The notes under the pieces are model-generated. The model saw only the letters and a list, made by a program, of their open reading frames with translations. It had not been told where the DNA came from and made no database searches. Both the position numbers and the translations under genes were made by a program. Positions 44,330 through 53,105 of a stretch of 64,000 nucleotides of DNA are shown here, one piece after another. The stretch comes from Paenibacillus timonensis (lineage in GTDB: Bacteria > Bacillota > Bacilli > Paenibacillales > Paenibacillaceae): positions 1 to 64,000 of the forward strand of contig NZ_WNZY01000021.1 of the NCBI RefSeq assembly GCF_009725205.1, read 5' to 3'. Numbering within the stretch: position 1 is the stretch's first letter; each line of letters begins with the position of its first letter.

Positions 44330-46069
44330 ATGTTGGATACCGTGAAACTATGGATAGATGAGATGGAAACGGAAGTACCGAAGGGAACGACGGTGCTTCA
44401 GGCGGCTCGTGGATTAGGCATTCACATTCCTACCCTTTGCCATCTGCAGGGCATGAACCACCCGTCCAGCTGCCGCGTATGCCTGGTGGAGTCGGGCCCC
44501 CGCCTGATCGCTTCGTGTACGCTGGTGGCCGAGGACGGGATGCGGATTCGGACGAATTCGCCGCGGGTGCGCAAAGCCCGCAAAACAACGGTCGAGCTGA
44601 TCCTGTCGGACCATAATCGGGAATGCACTTCCTGCTTGCGCAGCGGAACCTGCGAACTTCAGGAGGTGGCGAATCAGATTGGCGTGCGCGACGTGCGTTA
44701 TTCAGGGAGTAAAGCGCGGTCGACGGTCGACCTCTCGTCACCGTCTATCGTGCGCGACACCTCGAAATGTCTGTTGTGCGGCCGCTGCGTCGCCGTCTGC
44801 AGCGAGGTACAGACCGTGGGGGCCATTGGGTTCATGAACCGTGGATTCGACACGGTCATTGGGCCAGCCTTGGGGCGCCCGATTGGCGAATCGGTCTGTG
44901 TCAATTGCGGGCAATGCATCATGGCTTGCCCGGTTGGCGCGCTGCAGGAACGGGAAAATGTGAGCGACGTCTGGCAAGCGATTGCCGATCCGCATAAATT
45001 CGTCGTTGTCCAAACCGCACCGGCGGTGCGCGTCGCCTTGGGCGAGGAATTCGGGATGCCGATCGGCACGCGCGTGACGGGGAAGATGGTTGCCGCGCTG
45101 CGACGGCTTGGCTTCAATAAGGTGTTTGATACTGATTTTGCCGCCGACTTAACGATCATGGAGGAAGGTACCGAGCTGATTCATCGATTGGCGACGGGGG
45201 AGAACCTGCCGCTGATGACGTCTTGCTGTCCAGGTTGGGTGAAGTTTGTGGAGCATAACTTCCCGGATATGCTGGAGAATTTATCGAGCTGCAAGTCGCC
45301 GCACGAGATGGAGGGGGCGATGATTAAGAGCTACTTCGCCCAAACGATGGGGATCAATCCGGGGAACATCGTCGTCGTGTCGATCATGCCGTGTACGGCG
45401 AAGAAGTTCGAAGGGCAGCGCGAGGAGCTGGCCAGCGAATCGTTGCAAGACGTTGATTACGTGCTGACGACGCGGGAGATCGCCCGGATGATCAAGGAAG
45501 CGGGGATTGACTTCGCCGGTTTGCGCGGCGAGACGTTCGACAATCCGTTTGGAGAAGCGTCGGGGGCCGGAGTGATCTTCGGCGCGACCGGCGGTGTGGC
45601 CGAGGCCGCGCTGCGAACGGTGTTCGAGCTGGTGGCCGGAGAAGAGCTGGATACGGTGGAATATACCTCCGTGCGGGGGATGGACGGCATCAAGGAGACG
45701 GTAGTTGAGCTGCCGGACGGACGCATGATCCGAACCGCCGTCGTGCACGGGCTCGGCAACGCCCGGAAGCTGATGGCGATGATCCAGTCCGGCCAGCGCC
45801 AATACGAGTTTATCGAGGTCATGGCTTGCCCGGGCGGCTGCATTTGCGGCGGCGGGCAGCCGATTGTAAGTGCCAGTCTGCGGGATACGCTGGATGTGAA
45901 GGCGGAACGAGCCAAGGCGATTTACGACGAGGACGAGGCTTCTACGATTCGCAAATCGCATAAGAACCCTTATATCCAGCAGATCTATCGCGAGTTTTTG
46001 GAGGAGCCGAACAGCCACAAGAGCCATCAATTCTTGCATACGCACTATTTGGTGCGCTCCCGCTATTAA
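44330..46069 (+). CDS. hydA: [FeFe]-hydrogenase catalytic subunit HydA
   Basis: 579-aa hydrogenase with all CpI-type clusters. [2Fe-2S]: Cys37, 48, 51, 63. His-ligated [4Fe-4S]: His95, Cys99, 102, 108. Two [4Fe-4S]: Cys147/150/153/157 and 190/193/196/200. H-cluster motifs: L1 TSCCPGW with Cys299 (proton transfer) and Cys300, L2 MPCTAKKFE with Cys355, L3 ACPGGCICGGGQP with Cys500 and Cys504. No key residue is missing, so it should be active. Next to NuoE- and NuoF-like genes it fits a trimeric NAD-linked (possibly bifurcating) enzyme. A ribosome-binding site GGGGGGAG precedes the ATG. Confidence 0.96.
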   Translation: MLDTVKLWIDEMETEVPKGTTVLQAARGLGIHIPTLCHLQGMNHPSSCRVCLVESGPRLIASCTLVAEDGMRIRTNSPRVRKARKTTVELILSDHNRECTSCLRSGTCELQEVANQIGVRDVRYSGSKARSTVDLSSPSIVRDTSKCLLCGRCVAVCSEVQTVGAIGFMNRGFDTVIGPALGRPIGESVCVNCGQCIMACPVGALQERENVSDVWQAIADPHKFVVVQTAPAVRVALGEEFGMPIGTRVTGKMVAALRRLGFNKVFDTDFAADLTIMEEGTELIHRLATGENLPLMTSCCPGWVKFVEHNFPDMLENLSSCKSPHEMEGAMIKSYFAQTMGINPGNIVVVSIMPCTAKKFEGQREELASESLQDVDYVLTTREIARMIKEAGIDFAGLRGETFDNPFGEASGAGVIFGATGGVAEAALRTVFELVAGEELDTVEYTSVRGMDGIKETVVELPDGRMIRTAVVHGLGNARKLMAMIQSGQRQYEFIEVMACPGGCICGGGQPIVSASLRDTLDVKAERAKAIYDEDEASTIRKSHKNPYIQQIYREFLEEPNSHKSHQFLHTHYLVRSRY

Positions 46070-46185
46070 TTGTTAGTCGTTGGTTGTTAGCGTGGGGTGT
46101 TGTGTGCGTTGCGCGAGGGGTTGTCCAAACAGTCCCGAAGAGGTTTATGAGTGGATTAGGGCGCATCTTACAGGGAGGGATTAGG

Positions 46186-47619
46186 ATGAGCAGGTCAGAT
46201 CAATGGGAGCCGGCGGATTTCATCCGGGATGAAACGATCGTATCGGCGCTCGCTTACGGGTCGCAGCTGGCCCGCGACCGTAAGAAGGTGCTGGCTATTC
46301 TGGAACGTGCCCGGACCGCCAAAGGCATCACCGCGGCGGAAGCCGCCGTCCTGTTGAACGTGGAGGACGATGTGTTGCTGGAGGAGATTTACCATGCGGC
46401 ACGCGAGGTGAAGGAACGGATTTACGGGAATCGGATCGTGTTGTTTGCCCCTTTATACGTTAGCAACTTCTGCGTGAACAACTGCGAGTACTGCGGTTAT
46501 AAACAATCCAACGAGAGCATGGTGCGACGGCGCTTGAACCGGGAGGAGCTGATCCAGGAGGTCGAGGTGCTGCAGCAAATGGGGCACAAGCGGCTGGCGC
46601 TGGAGGCCGGGGAGGATCCGGAGCATTGCCCGATCGACTACATTCTCGAATGCATCGAAACCATCTATTCGGTGAAGGTCGATAACGGGAGCATCCGCCG
46701 CATTAACGTCAACATTGCCGCCACGACAATGGAGGACTACCGCAAGCTGGCGAACGTGGGGATCGGCACGTACATCCTGTTCCAGGAGACGTACCACCGT
46801 CCCACTTATAGCCGCATGCACCAAAAAGGACCGAAACGCGATTACGACTGGCATACGACGGCGATGGACCGGGCGATGCGGGCCGGCATTGACGACGTCG
46901 GCGTTGGGGTATTGTACGGATTATATGATCACAAATACGAAACGATTGCGATGCTGATGCATGCCGAGCACCTGGAGGCAACGTTTGGCTGCGGGCCGCA
47001 CACGGTTTCCGTCCCACGCCTGCGGGCGGCGGACGGCGTCGACCTGAACAGCTTCCCGTATCTAGTGAGCGATCACGAGTTCAAGAAAATCGTGGCCGTG
47101 CTGCGGTTGGCGGTGCCTTATGCGGGCATGATCCTGTCCACCCGCGAAGACTCGGAATTCCGCGACGAGGTGGTCAAGCTGGGCATCTCCCAGATCAGCG
47201 CGGGCTCGTGCACCGGCGTCGGCGGGTACATGGATGCGTACGGAGATAGCGGAGCTCAGAGTCATGCCGATACCGCGCAGTTCGAGGTTGGCGATCACCG
47301 CTCACCGCTCGAGATGATCAAGTCGCTGTGCCGGGACGGCTATATTCCGAGCTATTGTACCGCTTGTTACCGCGAGGGCCGGACGGGCGACCGCTTTATG
47401 CGCCTGGCCAAATCGGGCCAGATCCACAACGTCTGCCACCCGAACGCCTTGCTCACCCTGCAGGAGTATTTGTTGGACTACGGAGATGACGAAGCCCGGG
47501 AAATGGGGGCAACGCTGATCAAAAACAACCTCCGCCGCATCCCCAAAGCCTCCGCGCGCGAAGTGACGATCGACCGCCTTCAGCGGATCCAGAACGGCGA
47601 GCGGGACTTGCGGTTCTAA
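46186..47619 (+). CDS. hydG: [FeFe] hydrogenase maturase HydG (radical SAM)
   Basis: 477-aa tyrosine-cleaving radical-SAM enzyme that supplies Fe(CO)(CN) units for the H-cluster. CX3CX2C is Cys96, 100, 103 (FCVNNCEYCGY); the auxiliary-cluster motif CX2CX22C is present near the C-terminus (SYCTACYRE ... NVCHP), which separates it from ThiH. The ATG at 46186 has AGGGAGG just upstream; the longer open frame to 46084 is not conserved. A strong terminator follows. Confidence 0.95.
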   Translation: MSRSDQWEPADFIRDETIVSALAYGSQLARDRKKVLAILERARTAKGITAAEAAVLLNVEDDVLLEEIYHAAREVKERIYGNRIVLFAPLYVSNFCVNNCEYCGYKQSNESMVRRRLNREELIQEVEVLQQMGHKRLALEAGEDPEHCPIDYILECIETIYSVKVDNGSIRRINVNIAATTMEDYRKLANVGIGTYILFQETYHRPTYSRMHQKGPKRDYDWHTTAMDRAMRAGIDDVGVGVLYGLYDHKYETIAMLMHAEHLEATFGCGPHTVSVPRLRAADGVDLNSFPYLVSDHEFKKIVAVLRLAVPYAGMILSTREDSEFRDEVVKLGISQISAGSCTGVGGYMDAYGDSGAQSHADTAQFEVGDHRSPLEMIKSLCRDGYIPSYCTACYREGRTGDRFMRLAKSGQIHNVCHPNALLTLQEYLLDYGDDEAREMGATLIKNNLRRIPKASAREVTIDRLQRIQNGERDLRF

Positions 47620-47642
47620 GTCGAGCGGCAGAATGGAATAAC

Positions 47643-47690
47643 AAAAGCCTTCAACACCGCCTATTGAGGCGGATGTTGAAGGCTTTTTTG
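47643..47690 (+). terminator. Terminator after hydG
   Basis: AAAAGCCTTCAACA and TGTTGAAGGCTTTTTT form a long stem enclosing CGCCT/AGGCG. It ends the rightward hydrogenase operon. Confidence 0.93.
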
Positions 47691-47841
47691 GCGTCGATAG
47701 GATGACCCGTCGTCTAACATCCTACCCCTATCTTGCCAACATCCCAACCCATCTCGCCCGTTGGCCAACCCTAATCCATTAGCCAACCCCATTTCCACTT
47801 GCCCATTGCACGGGGAGCTCACCGTATTCGCACAACCCCAG

Positions 47842-48027
47842 GCTAACGCTTGCCAGAACGCTTATTGGCGCTAAATAAGGGAGATTTCATTTCTAACGCT
47901 TGCCAACGAGCTTATTTGTGCCAAATGACCCTGTTTCCGAGGAGAATCAGGCAAATAAGCTCTCTCATAAGCGTTACATTCTGAAAGTCCACGATTTGGG
48001 CCGAATAGCGTTACTGACAAGCGTTAG
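47842..48027. repeat. Cluster of four inverted and direct short repeats
   Basis: Units of about 28-38 bp built on CTAACGCTTGCCA and CTTATTTG. Two lie in direct order (47842-47880, 47892-47928) and two inverted (47949-47976, 47990-48027, ending AAGCGTTAG). The preceding stretch 47691-47820 is C-rich, G-poor and repeats GCCAACCC. No gene was seen in 47691-48058. Confidence 0.65.
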
Positions 48028-48058
48028 AGTTTCGGCTCGCTGCTTTCCCCGAGTTCCC

Positions 48059-49315
48059 TCACTGATGCTCCTGGGCCGCTTCCACCCACGCCATCATGGC
48101 GGCGGGGAAGAGCTCGATGGCCCGGGGGAACACGCCGTGAAGGTAGGCGATCAGAACGCCGTAGTTGACGATCGGGACGCCGGCCGCATGGGCTTCGCCG
48201 AGGCGATGCTGCATGGCGCGGCGGTTGAGCATGCAGGCGCCGCAATGCACGATCATTGCGTAGCGGGCCAGGTCCGGCGGGTAAGAGTAGCCGGAGACAT
48301 GCTCGATGTGCAGCTGCTTGCCTGTGGCCTGGCGTAACCAGCGTGGGATTTTGACGGTGCCGATGTCGTCGGACTGCTGATGGTGCGTACAGGCCTCCGC
48401 GATCAGGACACGATCCCCGTCCTTGAGCCGATCAATAGCCCGTGCGCCCCGGACCAGCTCATTTAAGTCGCCTTTATGCCGGGCGAACAGGATGGAGAAC
48501 GAGGTCAGGGGCACGTCCCTCGGCGTGTCGGCGGCAACCTTGAGGAAGACCTGCGAGTCAGTGACGACGAGCCGCGGCCTCGTTCCGAGCCGCTCCAGCG
48601 TCGCCTTGAGCTCGTGCTCCTTCGTCACGACGGCGATGGCGTCGCTCTCGAGCAGGTCGCGGATCGTCTGCTGCTGCGGCAGAATCAGCCGGCCCTTCGG
48701 CGCGGCTTTGTCAATCGGCACGACCAGCACGACGAGATCGCCCGGCGCGACAAGGTCGCCGACGAGCCGGAAGCGCTCCTCCTCGAGCGGAAGGGCCGCC
48801 ACGATCGACCGCTTCAGCTCGGGGATACCGCGGCCGTCCAGGGCGCTGAACGCCACGCATTCCGGCAGGCCCAGCTGCGCCTTCGTATCAACAAGCGCAG
48901 CCCCCGCGTCTGCATCCAAGAGCGCATCGACCTTGTTCAGCACGCCCACAACCGGGATGTTCCGCTGCCTCAACTCGGTCAGCAGCTCCCGGTAAAAGTC
49001 GTCGGGCCCCGTCATAGCGTCGATCACCAACAAGGCTAGGTCGGTACGGTGAATCAGCTCCCGCGTTTTTTGCTTCCGCAGCTCGCCCAGCGTTCCTTCG
49101 TCGTCCAGACCCGCGGTGTCGATCAGCACCACCGGCCCCAAAGGTAGCAGCTCCATCGCTTTGTACACGGGATCGGTGGTCGTCCCCCGCACCGGCGAGA
49201 CCACGGCGATCTCCTGCCCGGTCAAAGCGTTGACCACGCTCGATTTCCCCACATTCGTCCGGCCGAAAACGGCGATATGCGTCCGCTCTCCGCGCGGCGT
49301 TGCGTTTAGGCTCAT
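48059..49315 (-). CDS. hydF: [FeFe] hydrogenase maturation GTPase HydF
   Basis: 418-aa GTPase scaffold that carries the 2Fe subcluster to HydA. N-terminal Ras-like domain: FGRTNVGKSSVVNAL (G1), GTTTDP (G3 region start), DTAGLDD and NKVD (G4). C-terminal cluster site: CTHH and HCGACM, the CxH...HCxxC pattern of HydF. GGGGAA lies 6 nt before the ATG. It starts 16 nt after the aspartase gene and is its likely operon partner, transcribed against the other hydrogenase genes. Confidence 0.94.
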   Translation of the reverse strand: MSLNATPRGERTHIAVFGRTNVGKSSVVNALTGQEIAVVSPVRGTTTDPVYKAMELLPLGPVVLIDTAGLDDEGTLGELRKQKTRELIHRTDLALLVIDAMTGPDDFYRELLTELRQRNIPVVGVLNKVDALLDADAGAALVDTKAQLGLPECVAFSALDGRGIPELKRSIVAALPLEEERFRLVGDLVAPGDLVVLVVPIDKAAPKGRLILPQQQTIRDLLESDAIAVVTKEHELKATLERLGTRPRLVVTDSQVFLKVAADTPRDVPLTSFSILFARHKGDLNELVRGARAIDRLKDGDRVLIAEACTHHQQSDDIGTVKIPRWLRQATGKQLHIEHVSGYSYPPDLARYAMIVHCGACMLNRRAMQHRLGEAHAAGVPIVNYGVLIAYLHGVFPRAIELFPAAMMAWVEAAQEHQ

Positions 49316-49330
49316 CTCGCGTTCCCCCTT

Positions 49331-50764
49331 CTATTCGCCGGGGATGCCCGGCTTCGTCACTTGCAGCGGATTCAGGATGGCGGCGGCGCGCTCGGCGGTG
49401 AGCCAGCCGCCGTCGACGGCGACATGCTCCACCGACAGCCCCTCGCACCGGGCAATCCCGGCAATCTCGGCGGCCGCCTCGTAGCCGAGATGCGGAACCA
49501 GCGCGGTGGCCAGCACGGTGGAGCGCCGCAGATGCTCGCGGCAGGCCGTCTCATTGACGGCGATGCCGCGAATGCAGCGTTGCTCGAACAGCGGAACGGC
49601 CCGCCCCAGGATCTCAAGCGATTCCAGCAGGGAATCGGCGATCAGCGGGCCAAACGCGTTCAGTTCGAGCTGGCAGCCGGCGGCGGCCCAAGTGATCGCG
49701 GCGTCGTTCGCGATCACCCGCATGGCCGTCTGGCCGGCCATTTCCGCCATGACCGGGTTCACTTTACCCGGCATGATCGACGAGCCGGCCTGGACGGCGG
49801 GCAACGTGTATTCGCTGATGCCCCCGGCGGGGCCGGACGCCAGCAACCGCAGGTCGCCGGCGATCTTCAACAGCGTCACGGCTGCCGCTTTCAGCAGCCC
49901 GGAGACTTCGACGAAGACGTCCATGTTCTGCGTCCCGTCCATGGGGAATTCGCTGCGCGCCAGGCCGAGCCCGGTCAACTCCTGCAGCGTGTCGGTCACC
50001 TGGAAGACGTAGGCTTTGGGCGCGTCCAACCCGGTGCCGATCGCTGTGCCGCCGAGATGAATCTCGCGCAGCCGCTCCTCGGCTTTGTACAACCGCCAAC
50101 GGTCGCGGGCGACCGCTTTGGCGTAAGCGCCAAACCCCTGCCCGGCCATCATCGGCAGGGCATCCATTAGCTGCGTGCGCCCCAACTTCATCACGTCAGC
50201 GAATTCCTGTTCCTTCTCCTGCAGCGCCTCCTGCAGGGAAGCATACGCTTCGCTGAGTGGTCGCAGCAGCCGGATCGCCGCAATCCGCAGCGCGGTGGGG
50301 TACACGTCGTTGGTCGATTGACAGCGGTTGACGTGGTCTAGGGGATGGACGAGCTGATAATCTCCCTTAGACCCGCCAAGCCGTTCGATCGCTAAGTTGG
50401 CGACGACCTCGTTGACATTCATATGAGTGGAAGTCCCCGCACCGCCCTGCAAGGCATCGACGACAAACTGATCCGCCAAGGCGCCGCTGATAATCTCGTC
50501 GCATGCCCAACCAATTGCCCCTGCCACCTCTGCCGGGATCAGGCCCAACTTGCCGTTGACCCGCGCTGCGGCTTTCTTGACTACGGCGATCGCTTCGATC
50601 AGCCGGGGATGAGCCGGACGCCCGCTGACCGGAAAATTCTCCATCGCCCGCGCCGTATGAATGCCGTAGTAGACCTCTGCCGGGAGATCCTTGCTCCCTA
50701 GCGTATCGGTCTCTCGGCGGAATTTTTCTTGCGAATCGGGACCTCTCGAAAATGCAGGACTCAT
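49331..50764 (-). CDS. aspA: Aspartate ammonia-lyase
   Basis: 477-aa member of the fumarase/aspartase superfamily. The signature GSSIMPGKVNP with its catalytic serine loop and the upstream GGAGTSTHMNVNEVVAN and HPLDHVNRCQSTND blocks favour aspartase over fumarase C, but the assignment is by similarity only. It would release fumarate and ammonia from aspartate. In other anaerobes I recall aspartase genes next to hydEFG, with ammonia supply for the H-cluster dithiolate proposed. The ATG at 50764 has GGAGGCG 7 nt upstream. Confidence 0.87.
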   Translation of the reverse strand: MSPAFSRGPDSQEKFRRETDTLGSKDLPAEVYYGIHTARAMENFPVSGRPAHPRLIEAIAVVKKAAARVNGKLGLIPAEVAGAIGWACDEIISGALADQFVVDALQGGAGTSTHMNVNEVVANLAIERLGGSKGDYQLVHPLDHVNRCQSTNDVYPTALRIAAIRLLRPLSEAYASLQEALQEKEQEFADVMKLGRTQLMDALPMMAGQGFGAYAKAVARDRWRLYKAEERLREIHLGGTAIGTGLDAPKAYVFQVTDTLQELTGLGLARSEFPMDGTQNMDVFVEVSGLLKAAAVTLLKIAGDLRLLASGPAGGISEYTLPAVQAGSSIMPGKVNPVMAEMAGQTAMRVIANDAAITWAAAGCQLELNAFGPLIADSLLESLEILGRAVPLFEQRCIRGIAVNETACREHLRRSTVLATALVPHLGYEAAAEIAGIARCEGLSVEHVAVDGGWLTAERAAAILNPLQVTKPGIPGE

Positions 50765-50777
50765 ACTAATTCGCCTC

Positions 50778-50816
50778 CAACTACGAATGTAAATCTCTTC
50801 CACTTCATCGTAGTTG
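50778..50816. promoter_or_regulatory. Inverted repeat in the aspA-yabP divergent region
   Basis: CAACTACGA (50778-50786) and TCGTAGTTG (50808-50816), perfect 9-bp arms with a 21-nt spacer (arm centres about 30 bp apart, near three helical turns). It lies just upstream of, and partly over, the aspA ribosome-binding region. It could be an operator or a leader hairpin. Confidence 0.5.
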
Positions 50817-50926
50817 AAAGCGGCTCCGAACAACAGTAAAGAAGATCACGTTATGGGCCGAAAGGAACTTGTTCTAAAGCCGATTTTTCGTCCATAAGCT
50901 AGGGATATGAAGGAGGGGTACATGCC

Positions 50927-51208
50927 ATGGTCGAACCAAATAAAGCTAAGCATCAGGAGCTGCATCTGTTAAACCGCAAGCTGCTGGACATTTCGGGAGT
51001 TCTCAATGTGGAAAGTTTCGACAGCGAGGAGTTCTTGCTACAGACCGAGCTTGGGCATTTGACGATACGCGGGCAGAATTTACATATCAAAAACCTGAAC
51101 CTGGAGCAGGGGCTGGTCAGCATTGAGGGTTTAGTGAACTCGCTTTCGTATTTGGATCCGGGATCGAATTCGTCCGGTAAGGGCCTGCTCGGCAAGTTGT
51201 TCCGATGA
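50927..51208 (+). CDS. yabP: Sporulation protein YabP
   Basis: 93-aa YabP family protein; conserved segments HELHLLNRKLLDISGVLNVESFDSEEF-like and LNLEQGLVSIEGLVNSLSY. In B. subtilis it is needed for sporulation together with YabQ. AAGGAGGGG precedes the ATG. It overlaps yabQ by 4 nt (ATGA). Confidence 0.94.
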   Translation: MVEPNKAKHQELHLLNRKLLDISGVLNVESFDSEEFLLQTELGHLTIRGQNLHIKNLNLEQGLVSIEGLVNSLSYLDPGSNSSGKGLLGKLFR

Positions 51209-51792
51209 ATTTGGAGACGCAATGGGCGACCCTGCTCTGGATGCTGGCCTCCGGGGGGATCATGGGCATCGCCTTTGACAGCTATCGTGTCGTCTCGGGA
51301 CAACTCCGGTTTCCCCGCTGGAGCGTCCATACCCTCGATTTGCTCTATTGGTTGGCTGCTGCTTTGTTCGTTTTCCGCACGTTGTACCACAGCAACCATG
51401 GGGAACTTCGGTTCTATGTTTTCTTAGGCCTGTTTCTAGGCATTTGGATTTATTTTTTGTTCCTCAGTGTTATCACGGAGCGTTTTGTGTTAATGTTAAT
51501 GAGGATAGTTAACTCTATTTATCGCTTTATCATACGTATGATCGGGATTTTTATCATCGCTCCGTTACGATGGCTGGTCAAAGTGGTCCGTATCTTGCTC
51601 GGATTCATTTGGATCGTGCTGCTGTTCATGGGCCGGGTGACCTTGTTGCCGATTTGGAGGTTGTTTGTATGGGCATTAAGACCTATATGGACAAGGCTTC
51701 GGATTCCGCAAGGATGGGACAAGATCCGGCGCTGGGCTGCTGTGTGGTGGGAGCGAGTTTTGCGTCTATTACGCTGGTTTAACAAGGAATAA
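51205..51792 (+). CDS. yabQ: Sporulation membrane protein YabQ
   Basis: 195-aa membrane protein, about five hydrophobic segments in the first 130 residues (TLLWMLASGGIMGIAFDSYR is typical of the family), then a basic tail. Needed for cortex formation in B. subtilis. Start set by the overlap with yabP. Confidence 0.92.
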   Translation: MNLETQWATLLWMLASGGIMGIAFDSYRVVSGQLRFPRWSVHTLDLLYWLAAALFVFRTLYHSNHGELRFYVFLGLFLGIWIYFLFLSVITERFVLMLMRIVNSIYRFIIRMIGIFIIAPLRWLVKVVRILLGFIWIVLLFMGRVTLLPIWRLFVWALRPIWTRLRIPQGWDKIRRWAAVWWERVLRLLRWFNKE

Positions 51793-51810
51793 ATGCTGGG
51801 AGGTGCCCTG

Positions 51811-52164
51811 ATGCGCGAAGTGTCCAATCCGAAAACATCGAACCCAAGTCAGTCCTCCGGAAACGGATCTGCTTTCGCGAAGCGCAGGCTGCGGCTCTGG
51901 ATGGGATTCATGGTCCTGTTCTTAGGCTGGGCCGGGTACACGTTTATTTCCCAAGCTGGGGACATTGGCGGCAAATCACAGCAACTGGCGGAACGGCAAG
52001 CCGCCAAGACGACCAGTGAGCAGAACTTGAACCAGCTCAAATATGAAATTAACCGACTGAACGACCCCGAGTACATCGGACAAATTGCCATGAAGAAATA
52101 TGGTCTATACAAACCGGGCGAGATCCCGGTCCGGGTATCCGAGTCTGAAGCCGGAAATGACTGA
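51811..52164 (+). CDS. divIC: Cell division protein DivIC (FtsB family)
   Basis: 117-aa septum initiator. A basic cytoplasmic N-terminus, one membrane segment (about residues 31-48, WMGFMVLFLGWAGYTFI), then a coiled coil (about 55-90) ending in NDPEYIGQIAMKKYGLYKPGE. It forms a complex with FtsL and DivIB. The ATG at 51811 has GGGAGGTG 5 nt upstream; the ATG at 51793 is inside a poor context. Confidence 0.93.
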   Translation: MREVSNPKTSNPSQSSGNGSAFAKRRLRLWMGFMVLFLGWAGYTFISQAGDIGGKSQQLAERQAAKTTSEQNLNQLKYEINRLNDPEYIGQIAMKKYGLYKPGEIPVRVSESEAGND

Positions 52165-52194
52165 CCCCATGCGGGTTGACGGGACATCCGTCTG

Positions 52195-52223
52195 TTGACC
52201 TTGTATCAGTCATTCGGTATAAT
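52195..52223 (+). promoter_or_regulatory. Sigma-A promoter of yabR
   Basis: TTGACC (52195-52200) and perfect TATAAT (52218-52223) with a 17-nt spacer, 65 nt before the gene. Confidence 0.85.
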
Positions 52224-52288
52224 CAAATCACCGCAGTCATGATTTCGAGGCCTGGCTGTATATTTTTAAGGGAGGATCATTTTATTTT

Positions 52289-52765
52289 ATGGCAATTGAA
52301 GTGGGCACCAAGTTAGAAGGAAAAGTGACAGGCATCACGCATTTCGGAGCATTTGTGGATCTGTCAGGAGGTGTCACGGGTCTCGTTCACATTTCGGAGA
52401 TCGCCGACAATTACGTGAAAGACGTCAACGATCATCTGAAGATCGGCGATACGGTTACCGTCAAGGTAATTAACGTCGATAAGGACGGCAAGATCGGACT
52501 TTCCATCAAGCAGGCTGTTGACAAACCGGCCGAAGCCAGACCGCCTCGCGCACCGAGACCGGACCGGCCAAGCGGAAGAGACGGAGACCGTCCGGGCGGC
52601 GGATTTAACCGAGACCGGGGAGGACGTTCTTTCAAGCCCCCAGCCAACAAAGCTTCTTTTGAGGACAAAGTTTCTCGTTTCCTGAAGGATAGCGAGGAGC
52701 GCATTTCTTCGCTCAAGAAGAATACGGAAGGCAAACGCGGAGGACGCGGAGCCAAACGAATGTAA
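52289..52765 (+). CDS. yabR: S1-domain RNA-binding protein YabR
   Basis: 158-aa protein. Residues 1-75 form an S1 domain (GTKLEGKVTGITHFGAFVDLSGGVTGLVHISEI). The middle (about 78-115) is a Pro/Arg/Gly/Asp-rich linker and the end is basic (GGRGAKRM), an RGG-like tail. Relatives act on RNA or ribosomes; the exact job is unknown. GGGAGGA lies upstream of the ATG. Confidence 0.93.
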   Translation: MAIEVGTKLEGKVTGITHFGAFVDLSGGVTGLVHISEIADNYVKDVNDHLKIGDTVTVKVINVDKDGKIGLSIKQAVDKPAEARPPRAPRPDRPSGRDGDRPGGGFNRDRGGRSFKPPANKASFEDKVSRFLKDSEERISSLKKNTEGKRGGRGAKRM

Positions 52766-52788
52766 TCCCTGAAAATGAATAATCAAAC

Positions 52789-52830
52789 CCACCGTAGGCG
52801 GTTCGCTCGCCTGCGGTTTTTTGTTTTGTT
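52789..52830 (+). terminator. Terminator after yabR
   Basis: ACCGTAGGCG pairs with CGCCTGCGGT (one mismatch) around GTTCGCT, then TTTTTTGTTTTG. Confidence 0.87.
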
Positions 52831-52837
52831 TAGCGAC

Positions 52838-52878
52838 TGAAAAAGTTAATGAAATCTTCAAAAGATGACTTTTTGAAC
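52838..52878 (+). repeat. Remnant of the repeat element, copy G
   Basis: Carries the right end of the family, AAAAGATGACTTTTTGAAC (52860-52878), preceded by CTGAAAAAGTTAATG that resembles a decayed left end. The interior is missing. Confidence 0.55.
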
Positions 52879-53105
52879 TTTCTCTGAAGCATCTTTTGTC
52901 GCCTCCGGGCTTTTTGCCGACAGGTTCTTACGGTTTTTTACGAGGAGCGCCTCCGTACGGCCGTCTTTCGCTAACAACGCCCGTGATCTTCGATGCGAAC
53001 ATAAAAACCCCTAACGTGCCCCATCGCTATGGGGGGCATGCATTCGCGCCCTGTCGGCGTCCCCTCTCAATTTGTCGGAAATTTCTTTGGCCCCTGCTCC
53101 GGTAT

